Positions 1 through 9,721 of a stretch of 64,000 nucleotides of DNA are shown here, in pieces. The DNA is from Ignavibacteria bacterium (GTDB taxonomy: Bacteria; Bacteroidota; Ignavibacteria; Tepidaquicellales; Tepidaquicellaceae), in contig JADJYU010000001.1 in assembly GCA_016719565.1 (NCBI GenBank), forward strand, positions 310,001-374,000. The letters run 5' to 3'. A program made the translations under genes and the position numbers. The notes under the pieces are model-generated. The model searched no databases. It was given only the letters and a program-made list of their open reading frames with translations, and was not told the origin of the DNA. Each line of letters starts with the position of its first letter. The first letter of the stretch is position 1.

Positions 1-168
1 TTTTTATTTTAAAGTTAATTAAATCAATTTCTGTTATCCATTCAATAAATTATATATTCGAAGAGAATTTAAACTAACTTCAATAATTTATAATAAATAT
101 TATCTTTTACTTAATATCAAAAGCAGTTAAGTTTTATAAGCGCCTTAAACAAATATAATTTAAATTCC

Positions 169-1347
169 ATGAAAACTTTTATTTTAATTTCAGGATTTAT
201 TTCGTTATTTATTTTTTCTACACATACATACTCCCAAATCCCCGGTTATAAGCTAATTGCGAAATATTTTGATCATCCAAAGTTCACAGGAAATTATGTG
301 ACATTTGATATTTTTCTAATTAATACTGATACTGTAAATTTCGAGTATGCCGGCGGGGAATATGTTTTTGATTTTTATACTCCGGTCGGAAATGGTGGTG
401 ATTTGATTTATGAAATTCATAATAAAATTTATCAACCGAATCTGCCGTATTATCTGAGACCGGTCAATCCACAGATTCATATTGGAGAGGGAGATACTTC
501 ACAATTTAGCTTATCGCCGAATGTATTTCCCGGAGCAGGCAGAGGATTCATTGTTCCTCAGAATATTCAGGGAGTCAGAGTTATAAAAATGAGTCTGTAC
601 TCAACTGCGCAATCAATGCTTGTCAGGATAGATCCTCCGAGTACTCATATGATAGATCTGAGACTTAGATGGAAAAATATTCCTGATCTGCTTTCCACAA
701 AAATTTACGCTTACGTAAATGACACTCTTACTGATATCACAAATCCGTCCATGCATTTTATTGATTCGTCAGGACTTCAGATATTTCCGGTTGAGCTGAT
801 AAGCTTTACTAATTCGGTGAATGATAACATTGTAACACTGAACTGGACTACCGCAAGTGAAATTAATAATTCAGGATTTGAGATACACAGAAAACTTTAT
901 GGCTATGACGAATGGAACAAGGTTGGTTTCGTCAGCGGTCACGGAACAACCAACGATTCAAAAAATTATACATTTACGGATAAGGTAAATATTGGAAAAT
1001 ACAATTACCGTTTAAAACAAAATGACTTCAACGGAAACTTTGAATATTTTTTACTGAACTCTAATGTCAATATCGGCATCCCGTTAAAATTCAGTTTATC
1101 TCAAAATTATCCAAATCCATTCAACCCATCTACCGCTATTGATTTCCGGACAGGTGAAGATGGATTTATCACTATCAGTCTTTATGATAATCTCGGCAGG
1201 TTCGCCGTTAATTTAATAAATGAATACATACAGGCGGGTTATTATTCACTGAATATTGATATGAGTAACCGTCCGGGTGGAATTTATTATTATAAATTTG
1301 AATCAGGCCAATTCAGAGAAGTAAGGAAGATGGTGTATTTGAAATAA
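169..1347 (+). CDS. T9SS-secreted protein of unknown function with FN3-like and sorting domains
   Basis: The protein has an N-terminal signal peptide (residues 1-22, ending THTYSQ). A beta-rich region of about 180 residues follows that I do not recognise. Next comes an FN3-like stretch at about 204-300 of the type often placed before type IX sorting domains in this group. Residues 309-392 form a C-terminal sorting domain beginning SLSQNYPNPFNPSTAIDF and ending in KMVYLK. It should be exported by Sec, moved across the outer membrane by T9SS, and either anchored or released. The gene is alone on its strand and convergent with the carB fragment. The preceding 168 bases are AT-rich leader with no clear Shine-Dalgarno. 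The secretion route is well supported; the function is unknown. Confidence 0.85.
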   Translation: MKTFILISGFISLFIFSTHTYSQIPGYKLIAKYFDHPKFTGNYVTFDIFLINTDTVNFEYAGGEYVFDFYTPVGNGGDLIYEIHNKIYQPNLPYYLRPVNPQIHIGEGDTSQFSLSPNVFPGAGRGFIVPQNIQGVRVIKMSLYSTAQSMLVRIDPPSTHMIDLRLRWKNIPDLLSTKIYAYVNDTLTDITNPSMHFIDSSGLQIFPVELISFTNSVNDNIVTLNWTTASEINNSGFEIHRKLYGYDEWNKVGFVSGHGTTNDSKNYTFTDKVNIGKYNYRLKQNDFNGNFEYFLLNSNVNIGIPLKFSLSQNYPNPFNPSTAIDFRTGEDGFITISLYDNLGRFAVNLINEYIQAGYYSLNIDMSNRPGGIYYYKFESGQFREVRKMVYLK

Positions 1348-1492
1348 TTTTTCAAAGTTCATTGAAATTAATACAATATCCTGAAGAATATTAGTTTAGT
1401 ATAGAAATAATCTGTTCTGAAATTTTTTTATCAAATATCAGCTCAAAAGTAAGAGATGAATATTTTTTTTAAAAAAGGTATGGTTTTTTATT

Positions 1493-2983
1493 TCAGAAAG
1501 TAAAACATCGAAGTTCTTTTTCAATTTCGATAATATCTTTTATCTGGTCAAGGAACCATTTGTCAATTTTAGTTACTTTGTATAACTCATCTGTAGTAGC
1601 TCCGAGAAGGTAAGCATATCTTAAATAAAAAATGTTATCTGACCTTGGCGTCTGCAGTTTGATAAGAGTTTTAGCTTTCAGTAAATTCTTCTCTTCCGTA
1701 TTAAGTTTACCGATATAATCAAATTCATAAATATCCTTTCCGTCCGCTCCGAGACCTGCCCTGCCTGTTTCGAGAGAACGGATTGCTTTTTGAAAAGCTT
1801 CCTTAAAATTTCTTCCGAATGACATTACTTCGCCGACTGATTTCATCTGCACTCCGAGTACGTCATTATCCGGATTTGAAGATCTGAATTTATCAAAATC
1901 CCATCTCGGTATTTTAACAACTACATAATCAATTACCGGCTCAAAGCAGGAAGGTGTTGTTTTTGTAATGTCGTTTGGAATTTCATCCAGAGTGTAACCG
2001 ACTGCGAGTTTAGCTGCGATTTTTGCAATCGGAAAGCCGGTGGCTTTTGACGCAAGAGCTGAACTTCTCGATACGCGCGGATTCATTTCTATGACAACAA
2101 CTTTTCCGTCAACAGGATTTACAGCAAACTGAATATTTGATCCGCCTGTTTCAACTCCTATTTCCGAAATGATTTTTTTCGCTGCATCTCTCAATTCCTG
2201 ATATTGTCTGTCGCTCAATGTCTGCGAAGGAGCTACCGTAATTGAATCTCCGGTATGCACTCCCATCGGATCAAAATTTTCAATTGTACAAATCACTACA
2301 AAATTATCATTCACATCACGCATAACTTCGAGTTCGTATTCTTTCCACCCTATCAGTGATTCTTCCACTAGAACTTCCCTTACAGGGGAAGCGTCCAGAC
2401 CTTTATTTACAAGTGTTTCAAACTCTTCGACATTAAAAGCGATTCCGCCGCCTGTTCCGCCCAGTGTAAAGGAAGGTCTTATAATAACAGGAAAACCTGA
2501 TTTCTCGGCAAAGCTCTTTGCATCTTCAAAATTTTTTACAAACCTTCCGTTCGATACATTCAGTCCGATCTTCGTCATCGCATTATGAAACAATTCGCGG
2601 GACTCGGCTTTTCTGATCGATTCTACTTTCGCTCCGATGAGCTCGACATTATATTTATCAAGTATTCCTTTTTCATAAAGATCCATTGCAGCGTTCAGAG
2701 CTGTTTGTCCCCCCATAGTCGGAAGAATGGCTTCAGGTTTTTCTTTGCGGATTATTTTTTCAATGTAAGTGCTGTTGATGGGTTCGATATAAGTAGCGTC
2801 GGCAATTTCCGGATCCGTCATAATAGTCGCAGGATTGGAATTAATAAGCACGACTCTGTATCCTTCTTCCTTCAGAGCTTTAACCGCCTGCGTACCTGAA
2901 TAATCAAATTCGCATGCCTGACCGATCACTATCGGTCCGCTTCCGATTATTAAAATAGTTTTTAAATCAGTTCTTTTCGGCAT
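1493..2983 (-). CDS. carB: carbamoyl-phosphate synthase large chain, N-terminal half only (split or truncated)
   Basis: The sequence matches the N-terminal half of CarB. It has the GSGPIVIGQACEFDYSG start, a full first ATP-grasp (carboxyphosphate) domain at about residues 128-400 with IEMNPRVSRSSALASKATG, and the beginning of the oligomerisation domain (IDKWFLDQIKDI). It stops at 496 residues, whereas the usual protein has about 1,070. The second ATP-grasp (carbamate) domain and the allosteric domain are absent. No continuation exists in any frame of the 145-base gap before the convergent neighbour. Some archaea and Aquifex carry carB as two genes broken near this same point, so a split gene with its partner elsewhere is possible. 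A remnant of a rearranged gene is the alternative. The key ATP-grasp residues look intact. Confidence 0.85.
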   Translation of the reverse strand: MPKRTDLKTILIIGSGPIVIGQACEFDYSGTQAVKALKEEGYRVVLINSNPATIMTDPEIADATYIEPINSTYIEKIIRKEKPEAILPTMGGQTALNAAMDLYEKGILDKYNVELIGAKVESIRKAESRELFHNAMTKIGLNVSNGRFVKNFEDAKSFAEKSGFPVIIRPSFTLGGTGGGIAFNVEEFETLVNKGLDASPVREVLVEESLIGWKEYELEVMRDVNDNFVVICTIENFDPMGVHTGDSITVAPSQTLSDRQYQELRDAAKKIISEIGVETGGSNIQFAVNPVDGKVVVIEMNPRVSRSSALASKATGFPIAKIAAKLAVGYTLDEIPNDITKTTPSCFEPVIDYVVVKIPRWDFDKFRSSNPDNDVLGVQMKSVGEVMSFGRNFKEAFQKAIRSLETGRAGLGADGKDIYEFDYIGKLNTEEKNLLKAKTLIKLQTPRSDNIFYLRYAYLLGATTDELYKVTKIDKWFLDQIKDIIEIEKELRCFTF

Positions 2984-3022
2984 TGAGATAGTAAGTGGGT
3001 GAAAATATCAGGAAACAAATAT

Positions 3023-5167
3023 TCATTTTACTGCATCCTTTTTTTTGTAAACACCGTTTTGAGAGATCTTTTTTTTCAAAGATTCTTTTAATTCCTTTTC
3101 AGTTTTTATGACAGCTTTCTTTAAAAGATACTCCTGAATATTTATTTTTTCAAACGGAATGTCATTAAGCTTAAGGAAATCTTCTTTTTTGATATAGCTT
3201 CCGTCGCTGAGCATCACCCATGTTTTAGCGGTATCTGTAAGATACAGTTTTAAAATTTCAATCGAATCCTGTTTTATTCTTTCATCTTCAATGGGGAAAA
3301 ATATTTCAACTCTTCTGTCAAAGTTTCTCTGCATAATATCTGCGCTTCCGAAAAACAATTTGGGATCTCCGTTATTATGAAAATAATATGCGCGGCTATG
3401 TTCGAGAAACCTTCCTACAATACTGTACACATTTATATTTTCGCTGAGACCTGCTATACCGGGACGAAGTCTGCATATTCCTCTTGTAATGAGATCGATT
3501 TTGACGCCGGCTTTTGACGCCTGGTAAAGTTTCATGATCACTTCTTCATCGACAACTGAATTATTTTTAAATAAAATATACCCGTTTTTATTTTCTTTAT
3601 GCGACTTAATTTCATCTTCAATTAATTTCAGTACTTTTCTCCTAAGAGTAATTGGAGCAACAAGTAATTTAGAGAAAGATTTTTGTTTTGAATATCCTGT
3701 CAGATAATTGAAAAGATTTGAAGCGTCTTTGCAAAAATCCTGATTTGCAGTAAAAAGTCCGAAGTCAGTATAAATCCTTGATGTAGTGGAATTATAATTA
3801 CCTGTACTGAGATGAAGATATCTTTTCATTCCTTTTTTTTCTTTTCTTACTACAAGAGCCATCTTACAATGAGTCTTCAGACCAATAAGACCATAGACCA
3901 CATGCACACCCGCGTTCTCAAGCTCTTTAGCCCATATGATATTATTTTCTTCATCAAACCGCGCCTTGAGTTCTACTACCGCTGTTACCTGTTTTCCGTT
4001 TTCCGCAGCTTCGATCAGTGATTTGATTATGAGAGAGTCACCGCTTGTTCTGTAAAGAGTCAGCTTGATCGCATATACATTCGGATCTTCTGATGCCTGA
4101 GCGATAAATTCACTGACTGAGGAAAAAGAATAAAACGGATGATGAAGCATTACATCCTGTTCGGAAATAGTTTTAAAGAAATCATCTTCCTGTCTGAAAA
4201 AAGAAGATATCCTTGGCGTAAATCCTTCATACTTAAGCGATCTGTTATCAATTTTATACAACATCATAAGATCCCCGAGATTCAGCATGCCGTCAATTTT
4301 ATATATCTCGTTCTTATCCGCTTTAAGAATATTCTCCAGATAATTCAAAAGTTTATCAGGCATTTTTCTGTCAACTTCAAGACGAACAAGAATACCAAGT
4401 CTTCTTTTCTTAACTTCTTCTTCAATAAGCGTAAGAAGATCCGCGGCTTCTTCTTCTTCAAGCTCGAGATCAGCATTTCTTGTAATTCGAAAAGCATAAG
4501 AATCTATAAGCTTCATTCCGGGGAAAAGCTTTTCAGCGTTGGCTTTTATAATTTCTTCCAGCAATATAAACTTATGATCACTTCCTTCATCTATCAGATA
4601 AAATCTTGAAATATTATTCGGGATCTGTATTACACAAACTTTTTCCTCAACGATTTCCGTATCCGGATCGTCAAGTAAAATAACTAGCGCAAGACTTCTG
4701 TTAATGAGATTTGGAAACGGATGAACATTATCAATTGCCAGAGGAGTAAGTATGGGAAATAATTCCTCTTCAAAATATTTATCCGCCGCTGATTTCTGTT
4801 CATCACTAAGTTCAGCATAATTTAAAAATTCAATATTGTTTTCTTTAAGAAGAGGTATTATGTCATTATTAAATGTCGAATGAAATTCCTCCACGAGGGG
4901 AGTAAGTACTTCAAAAATTCTATCACTCTGCTCTTGTGCATTCAGCCCGTCGGATGAGAGTTCGTTCACATGACTTTTGATCTGACGTTTCAGACCGGCA
5001 AATCGGATCATAAAAAATTCATCAAGATTTGTGCTGAATATCGATAGAAATTTTAATCTTTCGAGCAAAGGCTGAGTATCATCTTTTGCTTCTTCAAGCA
5101 CTCTTTTGTTGAACTCTATCCAGCAGAGTTCTCTGTTTAAAAAATAATCTGAATTTAATTTTGACAT
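3023..5167 (-). CDS. ppk1: polyphosphate kinase 1
   Basis: Full-length PPK1 (714 residues), which reversibly transfers the ATP terminal phosphate to polyphosphate. The N-terminal domain opens FLNRELCWIEFNKRVLEEA, followed by STNLDEFFMIRFAGLK, as in the family. The autophosphorylated histidine lies in GLKTHCKMALV at about residue 432, and the second conserved histidine in FLEHSRAYYF at about 590. LSTGNYNS and FGSADIMQRNFDRRVE complete the phospholipase-D-like core. It lies 39 bases upstream of the carB fragment on the same strand, so the two may be co-transcribed. No ppx gene is adjacent. The gene looks complete and functional. Confidence 0.96.
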   Translation of the reverse strand: MSKLNSDYFLNRELCWIEFNKRVLEEAKDDTQPLLERLKFLSIFSTNLDEFFMIRFAGLKRQIKSHVNELSSDGLNAQEQSDRIFEVLTPLVEEFHSTFNNDIIPLLKENNIEFLNYAELSDEQKSAADKYFEEELFPILTPLAIDNVHPFPNLINRSLALVILLDDPDTEIVEEKVCVIQIPNNISRFYLIDEGSDHKFILLEEIIKANAEKLFPGMKLIDSYAFRITRNADLELEEEEAADLLTLIEEEVKKRRLGILVRLEVDRKMPDKLLNYLENILKADKNEIYKIDGMLNLGDLMMLYKIDNRSLKYEGFTPRISSFFRQEDDFFKTISEQDVMLHHPFYSFSSVSEFIAQASEDPNVYAIKLTLYRTSGDSLIIKSLIEAAENGKQVTAVVELKARFDEENNIIWAKELENAGVHVVYGLIGLKTHCKMALVVRKEKKGMKRYLHLSTGNYNSTTSRIYTDFGLFTANQDFCKDASNLFNYLTGYSKQKSFSKLLVAPITLRRKVLKLIEDEIKSHKENKNGYILFKNNSVVDEEVIMKLYQASKAGVKIDLITRGICRLRPGIAGLSENINVYSIVGRFLEHSRAYYFHNNGDPKLFFGSADIMQRNFDRRVEIFFPIEDERIKQDSIEILKLYLTDTAKTWVMLSDGSYIKKEDFLKLNDIPFEKINIQEYLLKKAVIKTEKELKESLKKKISQNGVYKKKDAVK

Positions 5168-5260
5168 GGTTCAAATCTAATTTTATTACGTTTGATATTC
5201 TATGCAAAATTTTTTTATTATATATGACTTGCATTAGATTTATATCATACACAACTTTAA

Positions 5261-7018
5261 ATGCCCCAAACATTTATTAATATAAATCATACTATGGGGA
5301 AAAAAATATCCTACTTGTTAATATCCGCTGTTATTCTGAGTTCATTCGCTTTAACCTTTTCATTTACCTCAAACTCCAAAGCATACAATATATCTGATGA
5401 TTTAGATCCTGAAACAATTCAGTGGCTTCAGCGCGTTAATTTCGCGGGAGGAAATGTTTCTGACAGTATTATTTTTGCTGTTGATGATTATTTAAAGGAA
5501 ATTAAAGGATTGAAATATCAGTCATTAAATATAAGAGAAAATATATTACGGGAGAACTGGTTTTGCGGTAATTTTAATGCTGCCTTTGTACCGATAATAA
5601 TAAATTCCGACGGCTCGGCGGCGGCTTTAGGAAATTTTATAGACAGCAATAGAAATTTTACGCCGAATAATTTTTCTGATACGGGAAAATACAGCGGGCT
5701 TCGGGGAAATGGAATTGATCAATATTTAACAACCGGCTTTAAACCTTTTTCAATTCCCGAATTTCCTATTAATGAATCTTACTTCATGATCTATAGCATG
5801 ACAGATTCTGCGGATGCAGGCAGATCAGGAAGCAGAGGAAGTTTCGGAAGCGGATTTTATATTTACCCGAAATATTTAAACGGAAATTCATATAGTGCAC
5901 TGAATTCTTCTGTTGAAACGCAATCTTCATTTCAGTCAATAAAAGGATATTTACTTCATCAGAGAACCGGCAATCAGATTGTCAAATCATACTATTTATT
6001 AGATCAGGTAAACGCATCTCAGATTTATTCTACTTCAAAACCTGATAAAGAAATTTATATCTGCGCGTTTAATAATAATGGTTCTGCAACTAGCTATTCG
6101 ACCACGAGATATTCAGGATATTCAATCGGTAAAAGTTTTTCAGATCAGGCGAGAATAGTACATTACAATGCCGTTCAGAGATTAATGTCAAAACTTGGCA
6201 GAGAATTGCCGGGATCAGATCAATCGGAAATCACATCAAAACTGATGACATTTACGGGTAAAGATCTCACGGTGAATTATAAAACAAGAGGAAACGGCAG
6301 CATCCGATTCGGGTTCAAGGATATTAACGGAAATGTATTGAGCGGTTATACTACAGACGACTGTATCCCATTGTCAGGAGATGATTTTTCACGTAAAGTC
6401 AACTGGCCTGCAGGCAGCGACTTAAGCTCACTGGTAAATACACCTCTATATTTAACTTTAAAAATTTCAGATGCAGATCTGTTTAGTATTCAGTTCAAGG
6501 AACAGATTGCGCAGACGGACAGCACAAAGCCCGGATTTAAGATAGGGACTTACAAACAATTCTTTGCAGACTCATTGCTTATCGGAACATCTCCATCCGT
6601 TTTCAGAATTATGCATAATCCTGTGAAAGAATCACAACCGGTATTATCACCGGAAGAGGATTGGGAAGGCGATTTGATAATAACTACATACAGTAATGTA
6701 GGTTATTCGAAAAGTATTGAGCAGGAAAAAATGGTTTATAAAATGTGGTTACGTGTCCAAAACTCGTACGGAAGAGTGCCCGTCTATTATGAATCGGCAG
6801 ACGGAATAAACTGGACGAGACCAGTGCTTGAGCAATTTAAATTTAACAACAGCATGGAGAACAATATTATGTCCGACGCGCCTTATCCGGGAGGGTTATA
6901 TACTGTAGTTGATGATTCATTATATAATCGAAGTGACTCAACGAGGAGATATAAATCTGTTTACAACACTCATCCGAATCCTCCGCAGAGTCTTCTGAAT
7001 GTTCTCTTTTTCTTATGA
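5261..7018 (+). CDS. secreted LamG-like/propeller glycan-active protein, N-terminal part (frameshifted)
   Basis: The more likely start is the ATG at 5294 (MGKKISYLLIS), which places a standard signal peptide first; the ATG at 5261 adds eleven odd residues. Residues about 70-310 resemble a concanavalin/LamG-like domain (GLRGNGIDQYLTTGF near its start and GYSIGKSFSDQARIVHYNAVQ near its end). A beta-sandwich linker follows, and from about residue 450 the protein resembles the five-bladed propeller of GH32/43/sialidase-like proteins (YYESADGINWTRP). The frame ends at a TGA at 7016-7018 just after a five-T run, and the homology continues in the next frame from 6999. It is a broken gene or a sequencing error. 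The substrate is unknown. Confidence 0.7.
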   Translation: MPQTFININHTMGKKISYLLISAVILSSFALTFSFTSNSKAYNISDDLDPETIQWLQRVNFAGGNVSDSIIFAVDDYLKEIKGLKYQSLNIRENILRENWFCGNFNAAFVPIIINSDGSAAALGNFIDSNRNFTPNNFSDTGKYSGLRGNGIDQYLTTGFKPFSIPEFPINESYFMIYSMTDSADAGRSGSRGSFGSGFYIYPKYLNGNSYSALNSSVETQSSFQSIKGYLLHQRTGNQIVKSYYLLDQVNASQIYSTSKPDKEIYICAFNNNGSATSYSTTRYSGYSIGKSFSDQARIVHYNAVQRLMSKLGRELPGSDQSEITSKLMTFTGKDLTVNYKTRGNGSIRFGFKDINGNVLSGYTTDDCIPLSGDDFSRKVNWPAGSDLSSLVNTPLYLTLKISDADLFSIQFKEQIAQTDSTKPGFKIGTYKQFFADSLLIGTSPSVFRIMHNPVKESQPVLSPEEDWEGDLIITTYSNVGYSKSIEQEKMVYKMWLRVQNSYGRVPVYYESADGINWTRPVLEQFKFNNSMENNIMSDAPYPGGLYTVVDDSLYNRSDSTRRYKSVYNTHPNPPQSLLNVLFFL

Positions 7019-7640
7019 TGGATTAAACTGGGTTCCGTATTCCGGTAATCCGGTGAGAAATATAGGAGAAGATTTATCTTCATGCGGATGGAATCCTGTA
7101 TTGGGAAAATATCTCGGATATTTCAGAGATTCCCTTGCGATAAGAAATATCGGAAGATATGTGAGCGATGACTGGATCAACTGGACATATACCGGGACAA
7201 TATTAAGACCGGATGCAAATGATATTCCGAAAACAGGATACTATAACATGCATGTATTATTTAAAGACAGTGTATACTGGGGCTTTCTCGGACATTTCCA
7301 AATGAATGCAAATGGAAATGAAAATCCTCCTAATCCGACAAGGACTGACAATACGGTATTCATAGAATTATTATTTTCAAGAGACGGAATTAATTTTACA
7401 AGATGCGGAAACAGGATGGCTTTTTTAAATTATGGTGAGTTAGGGGAATGGGATGATCAGATGGTATATACAGTAGGCGTTCCCGTTATAGTGGGGAATG
7501 AGTTTTATATATATTATAACGGATTTAATTTTAAGCATATGTGGACTCCCGTACCTCCTGCAAACGGAGGACCGATGATGAGCCATATAGGCTTAGCGAA
7601 GATAGGAATAGACAGGTTTGTTTCATTATCGACTTATTAA
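6999..7640 (+). CDS. propeller C-terminal part of the frameshifted secreted protein
   Basis: This frame continues the propeller begun upstream: FSYDGLNWVPYSGNPV, DDWINWTYTG and SRDGINFTRCGNRM are sugar-active propeller blade signatures. The end, IGLAKIGIDRFVSL, matches the typical last blade of GH32/43-like five-bladed proteins. The frame is closed by TGA immediately before the apparent ATG at 6999, so it is unlikely to be an independent gene. Removing one T from the run at 7007-7011 joins both parts into a protein of about 780 residues. No T9SS sorting domain is present. Its separate expression is doubtful. Confidence 0.6.
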   Translation: MFSFSYDGLNWVPYSGNPVRNIGEDLSSCGWNPVLGKYLGYFRDSLAIRNIGRYVSDDWINWTYTGTILRPDANDIPKTGYYNMHVLFKDSVYWGFLGHFQMNANGNENPPNPTRTDNTVFIELLFSRDGINFTRCGNRMAFLNYGELGEWDDQMVYTVGVPVIVGNEFYIYYNGFNFKHMWTPVPPANGGPMMSHIGLAKIGIDRFVSLSTY

Positions 7641-7685
7641 AATTTTAAGGGTTTGAACTGAAAGAAGCATCAAGAGCAGTTTAAT

Positions 7686-7717
7686 TGGGGATAAAACGTA
7701 TTAATGTTTTATCCCCA
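7686..7717. terminator. bidirectional hairpin between convergent genes
   Basis: A perfect 12-bp stem (TGGGGATAAAAC with GTTTTATCCCCA) has an eight-base loop. It lies between the end of the propeller gene and the end of msrB. The U-tract is weak on both sides, so termination strength is uncertain. Confidence 0.6.
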
Positions 7718-7808
7718 TTTACTTTGAATTTTGTTTGATTTTACAATTAAATTTGGCAGTTATAAAAACATTCCTGCTTTAATAGTAATAAAACGTTAAA
7801 ACGGTTTA

Positions 7809-8339
7809 TCACTTTTCCTCAAATTTCAACGCCGCCGAATTCATACAATATCTCAAACCCGTTGGCGCCGGACCGTCGTCAAATACATGTCCCAGATGCG
7901 CTCCGCAACGGCTGCATATTACCTCATCCCTTATCATCCCTTTCGAATTATCCTCTCCCACTTTTATATTCTTTTCACTTAAAGGCATATAAAAACTCGG
8001 CCAACCTGTACCGGAATCAAATTTTGTATCCGATGTAAATAACTCCTGACCGCAGCAAATACAATTATATTTTCCTTCTGCCTTATTATCATGATACTCA
8101 TTTGAGAAAGCTCTCTCTGTTCCTTTTTTCCGAGTTACTTCATACTGTATTTCCGTCAGCATACTCTTCCATTCATCATCAGTCTTTGTTACTTCAAACT
8201 CTTCCTTTATCTCTTCTTTCACCTGTGTTGTTTTTAATGAATCTGAGAGTTGAATTGAATTACCAGCTTCTTTCTCCGAGCATGAAAATAATACGCCGAA
8301 CATAATTATTAATATTAGCATTTTTGGATTCTTTATCAT
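7809..8339 (-). CDS. msrB: lipoprotein peptide-methionine (R)-S-oxide reductase
   Basis: MsrB reduces methionine-R-sulfoxide in oxidised proteins. The catalytic cysteine is in GLRYCMNSAAL near the C-terminus. The two zinc CxxC pairs (CICCGQ and CSRCGAHLGHVF) and the TGWPSF motif are present. The N-terminus is a lipoprotein signal (MIKNPKMLILIIMFGVLFSC) with the lipobox cysteine at about residue 20, so the enzyme is predicted to sit in the envelope and repair periplasmic proteins. A short acidic linker of about 30 residues separates the lipid anchor from the catalytic domain. No msrA is adjacent. Confidence 0.94.
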   Translation of the reverse strand: MIKNPKMLILIIMFGVLFSCSEKEAGNSIQLSDSLKTTQVKEEIKEEFEVTKTDDEWKSMLTEIQYEVTRKKGTERAFSNEYHDNKAEGKYNCICCGQELFTSDTKFDSGTGWPSFYMPLSEKNIKVGEDNSKGMIRDEVICSRCGAHLGHVFDDGPAPTGLRYCMNSAALKFEEK

Positions 8340-8400
8340 TTATGATTTAATTTTATTCTTTCCTGAACTCATTTCCATCCTGTCTAGTTCATTTTTTAAG

Positions 8401-8796
8401 TTATACAATATATTCACTATATACTTCCAGAATCCGTCGGTACTCTTTTGCGATCTCATCTTTATTACAGTCTTCCAGTTTAAGACTGAATGCAAGAGAT
8501 TTTAATTTTCCCGTGCACTCAATTGATTTTGCAAGACGTTCGCTGACTGTAAGCTGTTTATGCAGTCCGGTAAATACAGTTGCCGTAGCAGTAAACATCG
8601 CAACTATTCCGCATGTCCATTTCCATGCTGTAGGACCTGCACCTGCTACCGGTCCCGAAAATGCAGTTACTCCTGCGAGCAAAGTCGCAAATACACTAGC
8701 TGTCAGACTTATTAATATAAATCTCGAGTTGGTTTTCTTCAGCCTTTCATAATTTTTTTCTGACTTCGAAAGACTTTCATGAATTTCATTAGTCAT
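8401..8796 (-). CDS. small two-helix membrane protein (SLATT-like)
   Basis: The 131-residue protein has an N-terminal amphipathic helix (HESLSKSEKNYERLKKTN). Two hydrophobic helices follow at about 26-48 and 60-82, joined by a Gly/Pro-rich turn, then a C-terminal helical segment. This layout resembles SLATT-type two-TM proteins, some of which act as effectors in nucleotide-signalling defence systems. No partner such as a cyclase, SLOG or TIR gene lies nearby, so that role is not supported here. It lies 61 bases upstream of msrB on the same strand. Function unknown. Confidence 0.6.
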   Translation of the reverse strand: MTNEIHESLSKSEKNYERLKKTNSRFILISLTASVFATLLAGVTAFSGPVAGAGPTAWKWTCGIVAMFTATATVFTGLHKQLTVSERLAKSIECTGKLKSLAFSLKLEDCNKDEIAKEYRRILEVYSEYIV

Positions 8797-8926
8797 ATAT
8801 TTTTTGTTTTAGTTTTCAATAATTACAAATATAATTAATTTATAGATACAATTTTAATTTATGATTTTTTATTTTGTTTTTTTATATTCACTTGATTTAT
8901 CTTTTACAAAACTTTAATAATTAAAT

Positions 8927-9565
8927 ATGGCAGCATTAAGATTAGGAGATACAGCGCCGAATTTCACCGCGAAGACCACTGAAGGTGAAATTATGTTTCA
9001 TGAATGGCTTGGAGATAAATGGGGAGTTCTTTTTTCTCATCCTGCAGACTTCACTCCGGTCTGTACAACGGAGCTCGGCATGGTCTCAAAACTCAAAGAC
9101 GAATTTGATAGACGTAATGTGAAAGTTATAGGACTGAGCGTAGATCCTCTTGATTCACATATGAAATGGATAAACGATATCAACGAAACTCAGAATACTA
9201 TTATGAATTTTCCAATGATTGCAGATGACAACAGGTATGTCTCATCTTTATATGATATGATCCATCCCAACGCAGATAACTCTTTTACAGTCAGATCAGT
9301 TTTTGTAGTGGGACCGGATAAAAAAATTAAACTTACTCTTACTTATCCTGCTTCCACAGGAAGAGATTTCTTTGAGATTCTTAGAGTCATTGATTCATTG
9401 CAGCTTACTTCAGATTATTCAGTCGCTACTCCGGTAAACTGGAAAGACGGTGATGATTGTATTATCGTTAATTCGATCAGCAATGAGGAAGCTGTAAAGA
9501 AATTTCCCAAAGGATTTAAAGAAGTAAAACCTTACCTTAGAGTTACTCCGCAGCCAAACAAATAA
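8927..9565 (+). CDS. 1-Cys peroxiredoxin (Prx6 type)
   Basis: A thiol peroxidase that reduces H2O2 and organic peroxides. The peroxidatic cysteine sits in PADFTPVCTTELG at about residue 47, with the active-site Pro/Thr present. The length (212) and the C-terminal arm (VATPVNWKDGDDCII and FKEVKPYLRVTPQP) mark the Prx6 subfamily rather than AhpC. No signal peptide is present, so it is cytoplasmic. It is a single-gene unit closed by a good hairpin at 9585. A role in oxidative defence fits the msrB gene nearby, but they are on opposite strands. Confidence 0.95.
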   Translation: MAALRLGDTAPNFTAKTTEGEIMFHEWLGDKWGVLFSHPADFTPVCTTELGMVSKLKDEFDRRNVKVIGLSVDPLDSHMKWINDINETQNTIMNFPMIADDNRYVSSLYDMIHPNADNSFTVRSVFVVGPDKKIKLTLTYPASTGRDFFEILRVIDSLQLTSDYSVATPVNWKDGDDCIIVNSISNEEAVKKFPKGFKEVKPYLRVTPQPNK

Positions 9566-9584
9566 AAATTATCTGTTGAATATC

Positions 9585-9616
9585 AAAAGGCAATGCTTCC
9601 GGGCTTTGCCTTTTTG
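9585..9616 (+). terminator. rho-independent terminator of the peroxiredoxin gene
   Basis: AAAAGGCAA pairs with TTGCCTTTT around a short G/C-containing loop, followed by a T-rich tract. It begins 20 bases after the stop codon. Confidence 0.8.
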
Positions 9617-9721
9617 ATTTTAAATTATTTCTGAAACCTTTATAAAATTGCTTCGTCTTATCGGTAGTCTGTAAAATTTAAATACTTCATATACTGAATT
9701 TTTATAACTTAAAATAATACC

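Noticed and set aside
2585..2899. Open frame opposite carB
   Set aside because: It is antisense to well-conserved CarB codons and has no protein-like features of its own.
4139..4609. 156-codon open frame opposite ppk1
   Set aside because: Antisense to conserved PPK1 sequence, with Phe/Lys-rich composition expected from reversed AT-rich codons.
8401..8796. SLATT-type defence effector
   Set aside because: The two-helix layout fits, but no partner gene (cyclase, SLOG, TIR) is nearby, so a defence role is not claimed.
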